64,000 bases of DNA from Aurelia coerulea (taxonomy: Eukaryota > Cnidaria > Scyphozoa > Semaeostomeae > Ulmaridae). The position numbers and the translations under genes were made by a program. Positions 53,255 through 64,000 of this stretch are shown here, in pieces. The notes under the pieces were generated by a model. That model was not told the DNA's origin. It was given only the letters and a program-made list of their open reading frames with translations, and did no database searches. Each line of letters begins with the position of its first letter. Position 1 is the first letter of the stretch. The stretch lies in NCBI GenBank assembly GCA_039566865.1, contig CM076943.1, positions 18,882,501 to 18,946,500 on the forward strand, in the 5' to 3' direction.

Positions 53255-54715
53255 AATTAATGCGAAAAATGAAAGTATCAGAATTGTACCAAACTGATTA
53301 TTCTATTGTTCATCGTAGCCTGAGGAATGACAAAACGCAAAAAATTTTCAAATCGGACAATCTAGTGCTGAGAAAACATTATTTCAAGTTGGGCCTAAAA
53401 AGTGTACTTCATGCGTCTTTCTGAGCACAGCAACGCCAAAAAATAGCACTAAGTTTCAAATTCAAATTTCTTGGCTTGCACTCACCCGATTTTCATGATT
53501 TTTGTTTTGTTCAACAGATTAAATCTTGCAGAGTATGTAGTGAAAAAGTGGATTGAAAATTTTATCTTGGGATGCGGAAATTTTGCGAATTCATACTGGT
53601 AACTAAACGTTAAAAAAACTAAAACTGAATCACGAAGTGCTTCTTCAACATTAAAAACAAAAAATATCTGTTTCAGGATTCTCGGAAAGTCAATTGCAGA
53701 ATCAAGTTTAAGCTATTGGCAACACGTTTTCAAAAGGGCTTAGTAGAATAAGCTCTCAAATAATTTTGGCGAATTTTTCACGAAGACCAGTTTTGCACCT
53801 TTTCAGAGTAAAAAATTGCATTTTTATGACGAAAACCTATTAGCAAAGCCAATATTTCATCATATCTCCACAGTTTCAAATACATGCTTTTTAGCAATAG
53901 TAGTATAAAGTATTTTTACATAATTAACTAATTCTTTAGGTTTTGAAAACATGCAGCCAACTCTACAATGATTTGTTATATCCCAAGGTGAAAAATGCGC
54001 CTAGTAACATAAAAAAACAGACCAAACACCAAAATAGATACCTAATATGATTAGGGGGTTGATCTCTAACGTCCTTTTGACTATAAGCGGGATATATTTG
54101 TTTCATTGAACATCTAGTTCAGTCTATAGCACAGTGGCAAATACAGACAGAATTTGCTGAAAAAGACTTCTTCTTCACTAGCCTTCGTGAAAAATTCGCC
54201 AAAATTAGTTGAGAGCTTATTCTACTTAGCCCTTTTGCAAAAATGTTCCCAATAGGTCAAACTTGATTCTGCAATAGGCTTTACGAGAGTTCTGAAACAT
54301 ATATTTTTTGTTTTTAATGTTGAAGGAGCGTTTCGTGATTCAGTTTTAGTTTTTTTGAACGATTGGTTACCATTATGGATTTGAAAAATTTGCACATCCC
54401 AAGATGAAATTTTCAATCGACCTTTTCACTACATATTCTGCAGGGTTCAATATGTCAAACAAAACAAAGATCATGAAAATCGAGTGAGTGCAAGCCAAGA
54501 AATTTGAATTTGAAAGTTAGCGCTATTTTTTGGCCTTGCTGTGCTACAAAAGAAGCCTGCAGTACACTTTTTAGGCCTAACTTGAAATGATATTTTCTCA
54601 GCACTTAATTGTCCGATTTGAAAATTTTTTGCGTCTTGATATACCTCAGGCTACGGTTAAATATAGAAACATCAGTTTGGTACAATTCTGAAATTTTCAT
54701 TTTTTGGCATTAATT
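53255..54715. repeat. Long hairpin repeat directly after vWA exon 2
   Basis: The left arm (about 53255-53790) is mirrored by the right arm (about 54190-54715) with perhaps 80% identity by eye, separated by a loop of about 400 bp. The outermost part starts 34 bp after the exon 2 donor. A single right-type arm also exists at 755-1265. Transcribed as part of the pre-mRNA, the arms would form a double-stranded stem of about 500 bp. Confidence 0.85.
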
Positions 54716-54759
54716 ACACTAAAATGGAAATCTGGATCACAGTGCTTTGTCTTTTCTTA

Positions 54760-55749
54760 GGGCTGTTTCTACAAGGAAAGATACCTCACCTGCCAGACTC
54801 GGGGCTGACATGAAAGATCCCATCATTCAATAGAATCATTCGTATTTTCCTTTTCTTTCGCGTTTATACGACGAATACAACACCACTGGTATGGTGAGAT
54901 CACACCTCACGAAAGGTTGGAATCTTACCGAGGTGACGTGAAATTTGTCCATATAAAGGAAACATCACCGGTGTGGTGAGGTAGACTGATTGCAAGTTCG
55001 TAGTTATTGCTATTGATAGGCTGATGGACGCTATAACTACGACTCATGGACTTTCACATTGAAAATTGGGACGAAATTGTTTCCCTCGATTTCATGTCCG
55101 ATATGGAAACCATAGCAACGCTGTACGAAAAGGCGAGTAATGGCGTTGGGCCTAAATTGTCAGCTCAAACCTCAGATAATAAAACGTCTCGAAATTCAAG
55201 TTTTGAGTGATGTTAGCAATGAACAAAAGTCACAAGTATTCGCATGAATGTTTCTTTAATCTAAGAATTGACAAACCTTTCAGTTTCAACAAGAATTTCC
55301 TCATTTTGAAGGCAATCTTCATCTAGCAATAGTGCACGCCAACACGTCGCAGCTCCTGAAATTCTCCAACTACCGAAAAGAGGCCATTAACCTCGTTTCA
55401 AAGGGCACAGAAAAATCTGTGCGCCCATTGTTTATTTTCGTCCCACTTTTTTATGTGAAAGTCCATAAGTCCCAGTTTGAGCAAAAATATATATTGTTGT
55501 TGTTGTTGTCATTGCTATTGCTGTTGTTGTTGCGATAACTGGGACTATTTCGTGAGTCTAGTGGTGAGGTACATTGGTTTGATTCTTATTGGTTGCTATT
55601 GTTCTGATTTGACAAGAGAGAGACGTAACTTTATCTCATCTCTCAGCCCCGGACTCTCAATCCCATGTTAACAGTGGCTAAAATTTGCCTCGCCTGTCAG
55701 CACTGGGTCTGGCAGCAGGTGATGTGTTTTCCCTCATATAAACAGACCC
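54760..55749. mobile_element. Harbinger-like non-autonomous element with TTA flanks
   Basis: TTA at 54757-54759 and 55750-55752. Inverted ends GGGCTGTTTCTACAAGGAAA and the counterpart GGGTCTGTTTATATGAGGG, extending over about 55 bp (both include CTCACCTGCCAGAC-type text). 3-bp TTA duplications and GG(G/C)..TGTTT ends are typical of PIF/Harbinger. The interior has a TTG-rich microsatellite (55494-55535). Confidence 0.65.
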
Positions 55750-55752
55750 TTA

Positions 55753-56131
55753 GTATAATTGAGTAAAGCATACGTTTCAAAATCTTTAAATTGCTATGAA
55801 AAGGTGGATGTAAAATTCTAAGACCTATTCCTTTGAGACAAATTACATTAAAATCAAAAACTTTCGGAAGATTAAACTTTCGGATAATTATTTGTCCGAA
55901 AGTTTAGTCGTCTGAAAGTTTTAAATCCTTTGAAAATAGAAAAAAAAACACAAAATTTTCCCATCCCACCGTTAACGAATTATATAGCGTCATCGGTGAT
56001 CCTGCTTCCAATGTAAGTTTCCACATTGCGGTTGTCAGTAGCAATGTTCTTGGATCGATAAAATGAAGGTACCTCTTGTTTTCCTTTTTTCAATCTTGAA
56101 AACTGCTGTTCGGTGCTTCTGATGCATCTAC
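55753..56131. other. Region with repeated TTTCGGAC-type words
   Basis: CTTTCGGA and TCCGAAAG words recur at 55861-55920 and again at 56522-56600 beyond the MITE, suggesting one repeat split by 56132-56424. No gene. Confidence 0.45.
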
Positions 56132-56424
56132 ATGTCCGGGGGGGGGGTACATGACTTGAGAATGGACGGGGGTCTGCCGCCCGGTTTTCAGAGAGCTACC
56201 CTCTTCTAATTGCCCAAACTTGCTTTTGATACCCACTTTTATGATGAATTTTGGCGTAAAGTTGCCCATTTCAACCATTTTTTGCGAATTTCAGCGAAAC
56301 CCCACCCTTGTTTATGGAACATCTGCAGAAAAGGACCCTTGTTTAGAGAAATTTGGGCCCAAAAACCCACCCATATGGGCGGCACATACCCGTACGCAAA
56401 ATATGTTATGTACCCCCCCCCTGC
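56132..56424. mobile_element. G/C-homopolymer MITE
   Basis: GTCCGGGGGGGGGGTACATG at the left and the mirror ATGTACCCCCCCCC at the right. Same general end structure as 2872-3194. Internal C-rich words (CCCACCC) recur. Duplication not clear. Confidence 0.6.
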
Positions 56425-57259
56425 TATATGTATCTATATAGTTATTTTAACTTTCATATGATTAAATGACATACAAATTAGAACTAGTTTTAACATATAT
56501 GTTGGCTTTTGCAAAAATTGTTTGTCCGAAATTCTCGAAGAGCGTCCGAAATTTCTTTGTCCGAAGTTTTTTCCGTCTGAAAGTTTTCGATTTTCGATTG
56601 TCAAAAGTTTTCGATTGTCAAAATTACAAAGATTTCAAGAACCGACAAAAAAAAGATGAATAACGTTAGGTTTAATGTGGCTGCGGGGCATCATCGATTA
56701 CATTAGTTCTCTGTGTATTTCATGAATACGATCTTGCTGTCTTTCAATCGACTTCTTGCTGTCTTGGAGACTGCCAAAGTGTCTTTCTGCTGTCTTTAAC
56801 TTGATGATTTTATCAAATAACCAAAAAGAATAAGTCAAGCGGCTCTATGCTCCTTCGCAGAGGCCCAGAAAAACTTTAATCACCCGTATTTTGCTATTGT
56901 GCAAATTTTTTCAATGGGGCCATGTGGATATATGATAATGATGCCTAAAGGGACCTCTTGGCGATAAAAGTCCTTAGTTTCAGAGTATGTGCAACAAAAC
57001 TTCCTTTTTAAGCGTTTAAAGTAGGTATAGCCTACGGCCTAATGTATGTGAAAGAGACTCTGGCTACTTTGCTAAAATTCTGTCGTTGGATTCTTCAGAA
57101 ATGTTGAATATTTTTCGAAACTGCAATGTATTCTTTACAACGCAAATTATAATGCTCGTTTTTGAAGATTGACATCATCAAATTTCTAAATCGTAAACCA
57201 GAAGAGTGAAGAATTTCTGTTGATACCATATAGTAGTCATTACATACATTCAAGCCCAA

Positions 57260-58400
57260 GTAATAAAGGTTCAGTTTTCAGTGTCCTTTCTATTTATCAA
57301 CCAATCGTAAATATAATTCTACACAATAAAACTGCACCTAAATACTTACAAAGTACCATACAGTAAACATAAAATTAATCAAACTGAGATGTTATTGAAA
57401 AGAATAACTTTACAATTTTACAAGATTGTATACAAGATTGATTGATCAAGGAGGAGCTCTCTAAATAGGTTAACTAATTGAGAGAGAGAGAGAGCCCCCC
57501 CCCCCTGTCATAAAAACAAACTACAACATACTACAAACTACAAACTACAACATACTACAAACAACATACTACAAACAAACAAACTACAACAAGACAACAT
57601 GTTAGCCAGGTTTGTTCTGCAGTACACCGAAAGAATGTAAGGATTTGAAAGAGATCTTCAATCAAGAAACAATGACACAGACAAGTCGATGAAATGAGTT
57701 TTCAACTTGGACTGAAAAACAACAACACGTATGGAAAGTGGAAGGGTGTTCCAAAGTTTAGAGCCAAAATGTTGAATTTTTTGAAGACCATAAAGGGTAG
57801 TATTCCTAAGAGGTTTAAAAAGGTCACCTTTGGTTGCCTGACGGGTTCCAATCCTTTGGATAGGTGAATTTTGCTGGAACTAATTATGAAAGTAAGAAGG
57901 AGAAAACTAACTGATTGCTTTATAGACAAATGTGAGGATGTTTAAACGCAAAGTATCCTCAAGTTTAAGAATTTTTAGACACTGGGAACTTGGTGCAGAG
58001 GGAGCTGAGAATGTTTCAAATTTGATACAGCAAAGAACTCTTCTGTAGCCAAAATAGCGGATTTAGGTAAGACTCGAAAGTAAGTCCCCATGCTGTGATG
58101 CCATAGTTCAGGAAAGAAGAAAACGGGAAGTTGTAGAGGCAGATAAGCACAGGGAGTGGACAGTAATCCAGTACTTTAAAATGCCAGAAGTTCTAGATAG
58201 CTTGTTACAAAAGCTCAGCTGTGTGATGCTTCCAAGAAGGGTTTTCGTCCATCAGTACTCCTAAGAACTTCACTACTTTGCCTTTTGGATATCCTGTTTA
58301 CCAACTGTAAGCTTGACATCACCTGTCAATTTCTTACGGTCCCCATTTCAAACAGACTAAAATGAATTCCTTCATTAATCACTAAAATTTTTACACTTTG
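57260..58400 (-). mobile_element. Decayed LINE remnant (family 4)
   Basis: On the minus strand broken frames give GTRQATKGDLF and GLQKIQHFGSKLWN, which align with the C-terminal part of the LINE at 35343-37930 (STRQASQGDVYL). The 3' part shows the same GGAGGAGC(T/C)CT word near 57451 and 35978. Frames are heavily shifted. Confidence 0.7.
57481..57600. repeat. Short simple repeats
   Basis: A GA dinucleotide run (57478-57494), a C run (57495-57507) and imperfect repeats of ACAAACTACAACATACT (57517-57600). Confidence 0.8.
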
Positions 58401-59160
58401 CTCAAGCCTTTCAATGTTCGTCTAGAATGAGAGGATAAATAGAAAGAAACAATGGCTTTATTTAGTCATACCCAAATGCAGGAAACCTCTATCTTGAATG
58501 TTCTCATTGACAATAGATATTAGTATGATGGAGCGTTGTTTGTGTGTCTTTATTACAAACTGAAATTTTTGTATCTTAAACCCTAAATTTCTTTCATATC
58601 AGAAACATTTTCAGCACTAACAACTCTATTCAGTATGGCCTTCACATTATTTTGTAACTATTTTGTACTGCCAACTTTCGCACTTGCAAAATTTGTGGAT
58701 CGATCCCGTTCTTCTGGATTGATCCAGTTTTCTCTCACGTAAACGGGGTCTAAGTGTCCACAGGTGGTGGATAATAGTTCAGTAGTAGTTCTAAATATGT
58801 TGCTGTGTTGTTGCTGTTGTTGTTTTATAATACAACAGCAACAACGCGACCCATGATGGCCTAAACAAATAAACAAATTCAAATGAAAGAGAATGAAAGT
58901 TAAGCTGATGTGATGGAAAGAAGTTCCATGTGACACCATCATCTGGTAGGTAAGATTCAATTTTATCAAGTCTTGAACTACTACTTTCCTATCTGTTTTT
59001 CACCACATGACAAACAGACAGACTGATTGATGTATGAAATCCCTGATGATTGATAGTGTGCTTGAAAGAAGACTATGAGGACTGGACTACTAATTAGCCT
59101 ACCTTATATATTATAGCTCTGTTTTGAAGGTAGGCCTGTATTATGTATGGGTCCAGAAAT
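58400..59160. other. Intergenic stretch, no gene recognised
   Basis: Contains a small TTG-rich hairpin (58805-58850; GTTGCTGTTG mirrored by CAACAGCAAC). No coding region. Confidence 0.5.
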
Positions 59161-59300
59161 AGGCAAAAAAAGCTTCCATCATCTTATCTATTGATTGATG
59201 TCAAGGTACTCAGCATCAGTGTTGATTTGGTTCGTGTTCGTCCAATGCATAGTTTTAGGGCATACTATATTGGGTTTCTTTCCCATCGTGCATGGCCGGC

Positions 59301-59611
59301 CAGGGTGCATTCCATGTAAAACCTACGCCGAAGGTACGCCGAGCCCTAAGCTTTCGTACACCAGGTATTTTCAGGGAGAGAGAATACACGTCATATATAT
59401 TTGATCATATCAAAAGAGACTGCTAATTCACATAAGAAAAGATCGAGGACAACTGCACAATAACGCCAAAGGTAGGCAAATTTTTCGTATGCCTTCACGC
59501 CAAGAACCGATTTTATTGAAAAATGCTAAAAAATGACGCCGCTACGCCAACAAAACGTCAGGTCTACCTACGCCGAAGATATTCGGGCCTAAGTACATGG
59601 AATGCACCCTG
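59301..59611. mobile_element. hAT-like MITE
   Basis: Inverted ends CAGGGTGCATTCCATGTA and its complement at 59594-59611. The 8-bp TGGCCGGC lies directly before the left end (59293-59300) and two bases after the right end (59614-59621). CAGGG ends with an 8-bp duplication fit hAT. Internal CTACGCC words recur. Non-coding. Confidence 0.65.
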
Positions 59612-59999
59612 GGTGGCCGGCAATATTTTCAACTTCAACTTGACCGATTTATCTGAACATGAGTATTCAATGACGATTCACCTGAACTCGAGGTTGAATT
59701 AACTGAGGGAACCACTGTCAATACAAGGACAAATAACACCAAGTAATCAAGGCAAATTGAGATCAAATTAGTATTAAAAGTATATTTTGGTTATTTCTCT
59801 CCAGTTTACATGCATTTTCAATGTGTTTATAGGTTTTCCAGGTAAAAATTTCTCCCTTAGAAAAATGGCCCCAGACGCGATTCTTCACAAATGTACCAAC
59901 ACATTGCGACGATAAATAAGTTGTCTTGAAATTTAAAATACTATTATTTTTGATTTAATTTTGAAGCAAAGTTATTCATCCCACAAGAGTAGTTGACTT

Positions 60000-60060
60000 C
60001 CTCTTCCAATCGTCATGAATCATGATGGGTCGTCATGAATCGTCATGAAACGTCATGGCA
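60000..60060. repeat. Short CGTCATGAA repeats
   Basis: CGTCATGAA occurs four times with small variations in about 60 bp. Function unknown; simple local duplication is the likely cause. Confidence 0.6.
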
Positions 60061-60369
60061 AGATAAGTCAGTCTTCAACTTGCATATTTTTCAGGAGCAT
60101 CTCCTACCTAAACAACAACAAATACATTAGAGTTGTAGCAATCTGTAACAGGCTTCTATCCAACAATACAGTATTTGTTATGTTATGTTATGTTTTAGTG
60201 TTAAATTTGAAATTATTGCAAAATCACTATTTCAAGAATGTCAATGAATGTATGGAAAATGGGGGGGATATCTTCTCAGAGAGTCAGATAAGGGATACTT
60301 TGAACAGTTCCGTCAGAGATAGGGGGTATTAACTTAAATTTTATGGACGAGCATGAGGTACTACACCTA

Positions 60370-61030
60370 GTAGTAGGAGTATAGGCTCCGTGGATCAGTT
60401 CCGGGCCAATTCTTCATAATTTTCCTCTATTACCTATGGCACCGGACAAGATTTTTGTTCCAAAGGAATTCACTACAATGCAAGATACAGATGATTTTTA
60501 TGAAATGCAGATACTGGGCTACATTGCTGGGTGAATGTATCTTTACCCTAAACTGATACTTTATTTTGTGCATCTTGCTTATATGAAAAGAATACTAAAA
60601 ACTGCGTGGATTGTAGGAACCACATCCAAAACTGGTACATTATTGACTGGGGGAACTGTAGAAACCTGACCCAAAACTGGGGCTCGCACATACCCATCCT
60701 TGACTTTAGGCACCTTCACCCCTTGAGTATGTAAATACTGTACCAGCAACATGTAAATTTGCACAAACTTGTACAAACTTGCAAACTCTGAAAGGACAAC
60801 AGAGAGGACATTGCATTGCATTGATTGCAAATCTGTACAAATTGTATTTTTTATGTAGAACTAATACTTATGGTCTTTAGAGGCTTTTAGACCCACTGAG
60901 GCACATGTTTCCCATCATTATGATGGACTTTGGCAAATACCTGCACTTGATCAAGGTTTCACCACATGACATGAGTCAGCAATTTTAATTTTTTCTCTTC
61001 ACAGATCTTTATGTTGCATTGATGGAAGTG
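60370..61030. other. Intergenic stretch, no gene recognised
   Basis: No exon-like frames; a minus frame at 60579-60830 has low-complexity valine/proline text and no family match that I recognise. Confidence 0.5.
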
Positions 61031-61035
61031 ATAAT

Positions 61036-61342
61036 ATCCTGTACAAAAATACAAGGCTAAACTTGGCCTTGTACAGGCCAAGTTCTAGCCTTGTAGAGGG
61101 GATTATGACCTTGTTATGACCTTGTACTAACCTTGGAAGAAAATTACAAGGCTATCAGTAAGATTCCAAGCTGCAACCAGTCTAACACAAGGTTTCCACA
61201 AGGCTTCTACTAGGCTAATTAGCATTTTTCAAGCCATTTACAAGGTTACAGCAAGGCTATTCCAGGCTATAACAAGGTTACAAGGCCATAACCACAAGGC
61301 TTCTACATGGCTATTACATGGCCTTGTATTTTCGTACAGGAT
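61036..61342. mobile_element. MITE packed with CAAGGCTA-type words
   Basis: Inverted ends ATCCTGTACAAAAATACAAG and CTTGTATTTTCGTACAGGAT. Inside, the words CAAGGCTA, CAAGGTTA, CAAGGCTT and complements occur about twenty times; the left third mostly shows the complement orientation (GGCCTTGTA, GACCTTGTT). Non-coding. Superfamily not assigned. Confidence 0.75.
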
Positions 61343-61459
61343 GCTATTTTACAAGTTATATTTAGACTGCCAATCACTTTTTAAAACCCTGATAACAAGA
61401 CATCAGAACATCAAGTTACGCAGGCATTTTTTATATCCATATAGACAGTTAACTACCAA

Positions 61460-61960
61460 AAAGGCATTTTTATAAATGCTATACATGAAATTAATAATTT
61501 AGTACATAAAGAAACCATCAAGTATTCATTTCAAAATTCATTCAAAATTAAACCAAATCGATACAGAACTGAAATTGGTAGAAGGACATTTAAACATCGA
61601 GCTGCATTAGCTTGGAACACGATTGCGGACAATATTAAGTCAAATAGAAACGCATCAGTATTTAAGAAAGAACTAAAATCAGTATAGCCGGACTTTTAGA
61701 AAATATATCATATGAGAAAGAAAGCAGTACCATAAGTAATAAGGGACGTTAACTTCGTATATTATTAGACTTTTTTAGACAATGTTCACAATTTAGGCGT
61801 TTTAACTTACATAATTGGATTATGATTGTAATAGGCTCACTTTAATTTCGTAAATTTTCCGTTTTTAGATAGCAGGTCCATGTCGGCATTGCTTGCCGCT
61901 CAACTTTTAAACCTGCTTAAACAAATAAACAATGTATGTGTGTATGTATGTATGTATGTT
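61460..61960 (+). mobile_element. LINE C-terminal remnant with GTAT-repeat tail
   Basis: A short frame ending at 61687 gives KPNRYRTEIGRRTFKHRAAL then AWNTIADNIK and SVFKKELKSV, the C-terminal pattern of CR1/L2-like LINEs. The 3' UTR contains GGTCCATGTCGGCATTGCTT and ends in a TGTATG microsatellite (61934-61960). 5'-truncated. Confidence 0.75.
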
Positions 61961-62004
61961 TGATACTAAAATTTTCGACGAATGGAGAAAAATGGAAAAA
62001 TTGA

Positions 62005-62076
62005 GGTGAGACCGAGATTTGAACACGGGGCCTTCTGCTTTCATGACAGACGCTCTACCAGTTGAGCTATCTCACC
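62005..62076 (-). tRNA. tRNA-like gene, copy 1 (T-stem mismatch)
   Basis: Full cloverleaf: 7-bp acceptor stem GGTGAGA/TCTCACC, D arm with A14 and GG18-19, anticodon stem TCTGT/GCAGA, loop CATGAAA, 5-nt variable loop, T arm. This copy differs from the others by one base in the T stem (CCGTG where the others have CCGAG), giving a T-T mismatch. Anticodon position reads UGA; position 33 is A instead of the near-universal U. Confidence 0.7.
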
Positions 62077-62334
62077 ATGCGAATACGTGTACGCACGGAT
62101 CATAGATATCCATACTGGTGTGGTGACGTAATCTCTGTTATGTCTGGCCTGCGTGACTAAGTGATGTCCAAACGCAGGTTGGCGCGCTGCCTTCGACTTG
62201 ACCAGAAATCACAACACCTTAACACCCCAATTTTTCCTCTCCATTGTCTTTACATATGGTTTGGGTACTTGCACATTTTAACGATAAATTTGATACTAAA
62301 ATTTTCGACGAATGGAGAAAAATGGAAAAATTGA

Positions 62335-62406
62335 GGTGAGACCGAGATTTGAACTCGGGGCCTTCTGCTTTCATGACAGACGCTCTACCAGTTGAGCTAT
62401 CTCACC
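62335..62406 (-). tRNA. tRNA-like gene, copy 2 (UGA anticodon, A33)
   Basis: Perfectly paired cloverleaf of 72 nt. The A box TAGCTCAACTGG and B box GTTCAAATC are good pol III signals, and a TTTTT stretch follows within 5 nt of the 3' end. T8, A14, G18-G19, T54-T55-C56, A58 and C61 are all present. The anticodon read by position is UGA (serine UCA codons), but the short variable loop is not that of a serine tRNA, and A33 is abnormal. The body resembles tRNA-Phe-like class I tRNAs. It could be a tRNA with unusual function, or a tRNA-derived repeat. Confidence 0.75.
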
Positions 62407-62664
62407 ATGCGAATACGTGTACGCACGGATCATAGATATCCATACTGGTGTGGTGACGTAATCTCTGTTATGTCTGGCCTGCGTGACTAAGTGATGTCCA
62501 AACGCAGGTTGGCGCGCTGCCTTCGACTTGACCAGAAATCACAACACCTTAACACCCCAATTTTTCCTCTCCATTGTCTTTACATATGGTTTGGGTACTT
62601 GCACATTTTAACGATAAATTTGATACTAAAATTTTCGACGAATGGAGAAAAATGGAAAAATTGA

Positions 62665-62736
62665 GGTGAGACCGAGATTTGAACTCGGGGCCTTCTGCTT
62701 TCATGACAGACGCTCTACCAGTTGAGCTATCTCACC
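62665..62736 (-). tRNA. tRNA-like gene, copy 3
   Basis: Identical to copy 2. Confidence 0.75.
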
Positions 62737-62994
62737 ATGCGAATACGTGTACGCACGGATCATAGATATCCATACTGGTGTGGTGACGTAATCTCTGTTA
62801 TGTCTGGCCTGCGTGACTAAGTGATGTCCAAACGCAGGTTGGCGCGCTGCCTTCGACTTGACCAGAAATCACAACACCTTAACACCCCAATTTTTCCTCT
62901 CCATTGTCTTTACATATGGTTTGGGTACTTGCACATTTTAACGATAAATTTGATACTAAAATTTTCGACGAATGGAGAAAAATGGAAAAATTGA

Positions 62995-63066
62995 GGTGAG
63001 ACCGAGATTTGAACTCGGGGCCTTCTGCTTTCATGACAGACGCTCTACCAGTTGAGCTATCTCACC
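62995..63066 (-). tRNA. tRNA-like gene, copy 4
   Basis: Identical to copy 2. Confidence 0.75.
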
Positions 63067-63324
63067 ATGCGAATACGTGTACGCACGGATCATAGATATC
63101 CATACTGGTGTGGTGACGTAATCTCTGTTATGTCTGGCCTGCGTGACTAAGTGATGTCCAAACGCAGGTTGGCGCGCTGCCTTCGACTTGACCAGAAATC
63201 ACAACACCTTAACACCCCAATTTTTCCTCTCCATTGTCTTTACATATGGTTTGGGTACTTGCACATTTTAACGATAAATTTGATACTAAAATTTTCGACG
63301 AATGGAGAAAAATGGAAAAATTGA

Positions 63325-63396
63325 GGTGAGACCGAGATTTGAACTCGGGGCCTTCTGCTTTCATGACAGACGCTCTACCAGTTGAGCTATCTCACC
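63325..63396 (-). tRNA. tRNA-like gene, copy 5
   Basis: Identical to copy 2; lies in the last direct unit before the orientation switch. Confidence 0.75.
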
Positions 63397-63792
63397 ATGC
63401 GAATACGTGTACGCACGGATCATAGATATCCATACTGGTGTGGTGACGTAATCTCTGTTATGTCTGGCCTGCGTGACTAAGTGATGTCCAAACGCAGGTT
63501 GGCGCGCTGCCTTCGACTTGACCAGAAATCACAACACGCTTAACACCCCAATTTTTCCTCTCCATTGGTTTAGTATCAAATTTATCGTTAAAATGTGCAA
63601 GTACCCAAACCATATGTAAAGACAATGGAGAGGAAAAATTGGGGTGTTAAGGTGTTGTGATTTCTGGTCAAGTCGAAGGCAGCGCGCCAACCTGCGTTTG
63701 GACATCACTTAGTCACGCAGGCCAGACATAACAGAGATTACGTCACCACACCAGTATGGATATCTATGATCCGTGCGTACACGTATTCGCAT

Positions 63793-63864
63793 GGTGAGAT
63801 AGCTCAACTGGTAGAGCGTCTGTCATGAAAGCAGAAGGCCCCGAGTTCAAATCTCGGTCTCACC
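63793..63864 (+). tRNA. tRNA-like gene, copy 6 (inverted unit)
   Basis: Identical to copy 2 but on the plus strand, in the first inverted unit. The T-run ATTTTTCC follows at 63868. Confidence 0.75.
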
Positions 63865-64000
63865 TCAATTTTTCCATTTTTCTCCATTCGTCGAAAATTT
63901 TAGTATCAAATTTATCGTTAAAATGTGCAAGTACCCAAACCATATGTAAAGACAATGGAGAGGAAAAATTGGGGTGTTAAGGTGTTGTGATTTCTGGTCA

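Larger units (their letters stand above)
59165..60362 (+). repeat. Dispersed repeat split by insertion (copy of 38583-38830)
   Basis: The left piece (59165-59222) and right piece (60200-60362) match consecutive parts of 38583-38830. The intervening 980 bp includes a hAT-like MITE (59301-59611). Confidence 0.6.
61961..64000. repeat. 330-bp tandem array with tRNA-like genes and an orientation switch
   Basis: Five direct units begin at 61961, 62291, 62621, 62951 and 63281 and are nearly identical. The fifth stops at about 63567, and the sequence then reverses: inverted units begin at 63571 and 63901 and run off the window. Every full unit holds one tRNA-like gene with internal pol III boxes and a following T-run. 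The near-identity implies recent amplification or homogenisation. Confidence 0.95.

Noticed and set aside
55332..55671. Two overlapping frames at 55332-55671
   Set aside because: They lie inside the Harbinger-like element and include a TTG microsatellite; no recognisable domain.
62335..62406. Straightforward call as tRNA-Ser(UGA)
   Set aside because: Serine tRNAs have a long variable arm, which is absent, and U33 is replaced by A; only a tRNA-like call is justified.

Overview
This is nuclear DNA from an animal. It is AT-rich, its genes are split by spliceosomal introns with clean GT/AG sites, and it is crowded with transposable elements: LINEs, a Penelope-like element, a Helitron, a tRNA-derived SINE and many small inverted-repeat DNA elements. 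The extracellular domain mix (vWA, EGF-like, GCC2/GCC3, sushi, HYR) and the many G/C-homopolymer MITEs suggest a marine invertebrate, perhaps cnidarian-like. That assignment is an inference and I cannot name the species.

Host genes. A secreted modular gene lies on the minus strand from about 39.3 kb to beyond the left edge. In transcript order it has a signal peptide plus first half of a vWA domain (34690-35060, with a second near-identical first exon at 38926-39296), the second half of the vWA domain (17104-17507), an EGF-like exon (14874-15047), a GCC2/GCC3-type cysteine-rich exon (10098-10262), three sushi-like exons (9076-9261, 5275-5484, 4161-4400) and an HYR exon (2413-2700). All junctions after the vWA domain are phase 1, so each exon is one exchangeable module. 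A paralogue on the plus strand shows its two vWA exons (50345-50712, 52824-53221) and no later module in the window. The two loci are head to head, about 11-15 kb apart.

Mobile DNA fills almost everything else. The intron between vWA exons 1 and 2 contains a decayed Helitron (about 19.66-29.39 kb) that is interrupted by a 2-kb element with an 11-bp duplication (21112-23101) and by a TA-flanked mariner-type element (25270-27372). Its helicase abuts a LINE (29388-32945), which is split by an unassigned 2.5-kb element with a 6-bp duplication (29980-32522), which itself holds another LINE (31009-31785) with a MITE inside. Several other introns contain broken MITEs with LINE 3' ends inside them, and many target duplications can be read directly.

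Other notable regions: a Penelope-like element at 45.6-46.9 kb whose reverse transcriptase half is inverted relative to its GIY-YIG half and whose 3' region holds a compact hammerhead ribozyme (45680-45720, minus); a long hairpin repeat directly after the last exon of the plus-strand gene (53255-54715); a (GAT)n tract at 49.27-49.74 kb; and, at the right edge, a 330-bp tandem array that carries one complete tRNA-like gene per unit (anticodon UGA, A33) and flips orientation at about 63.57 kb.
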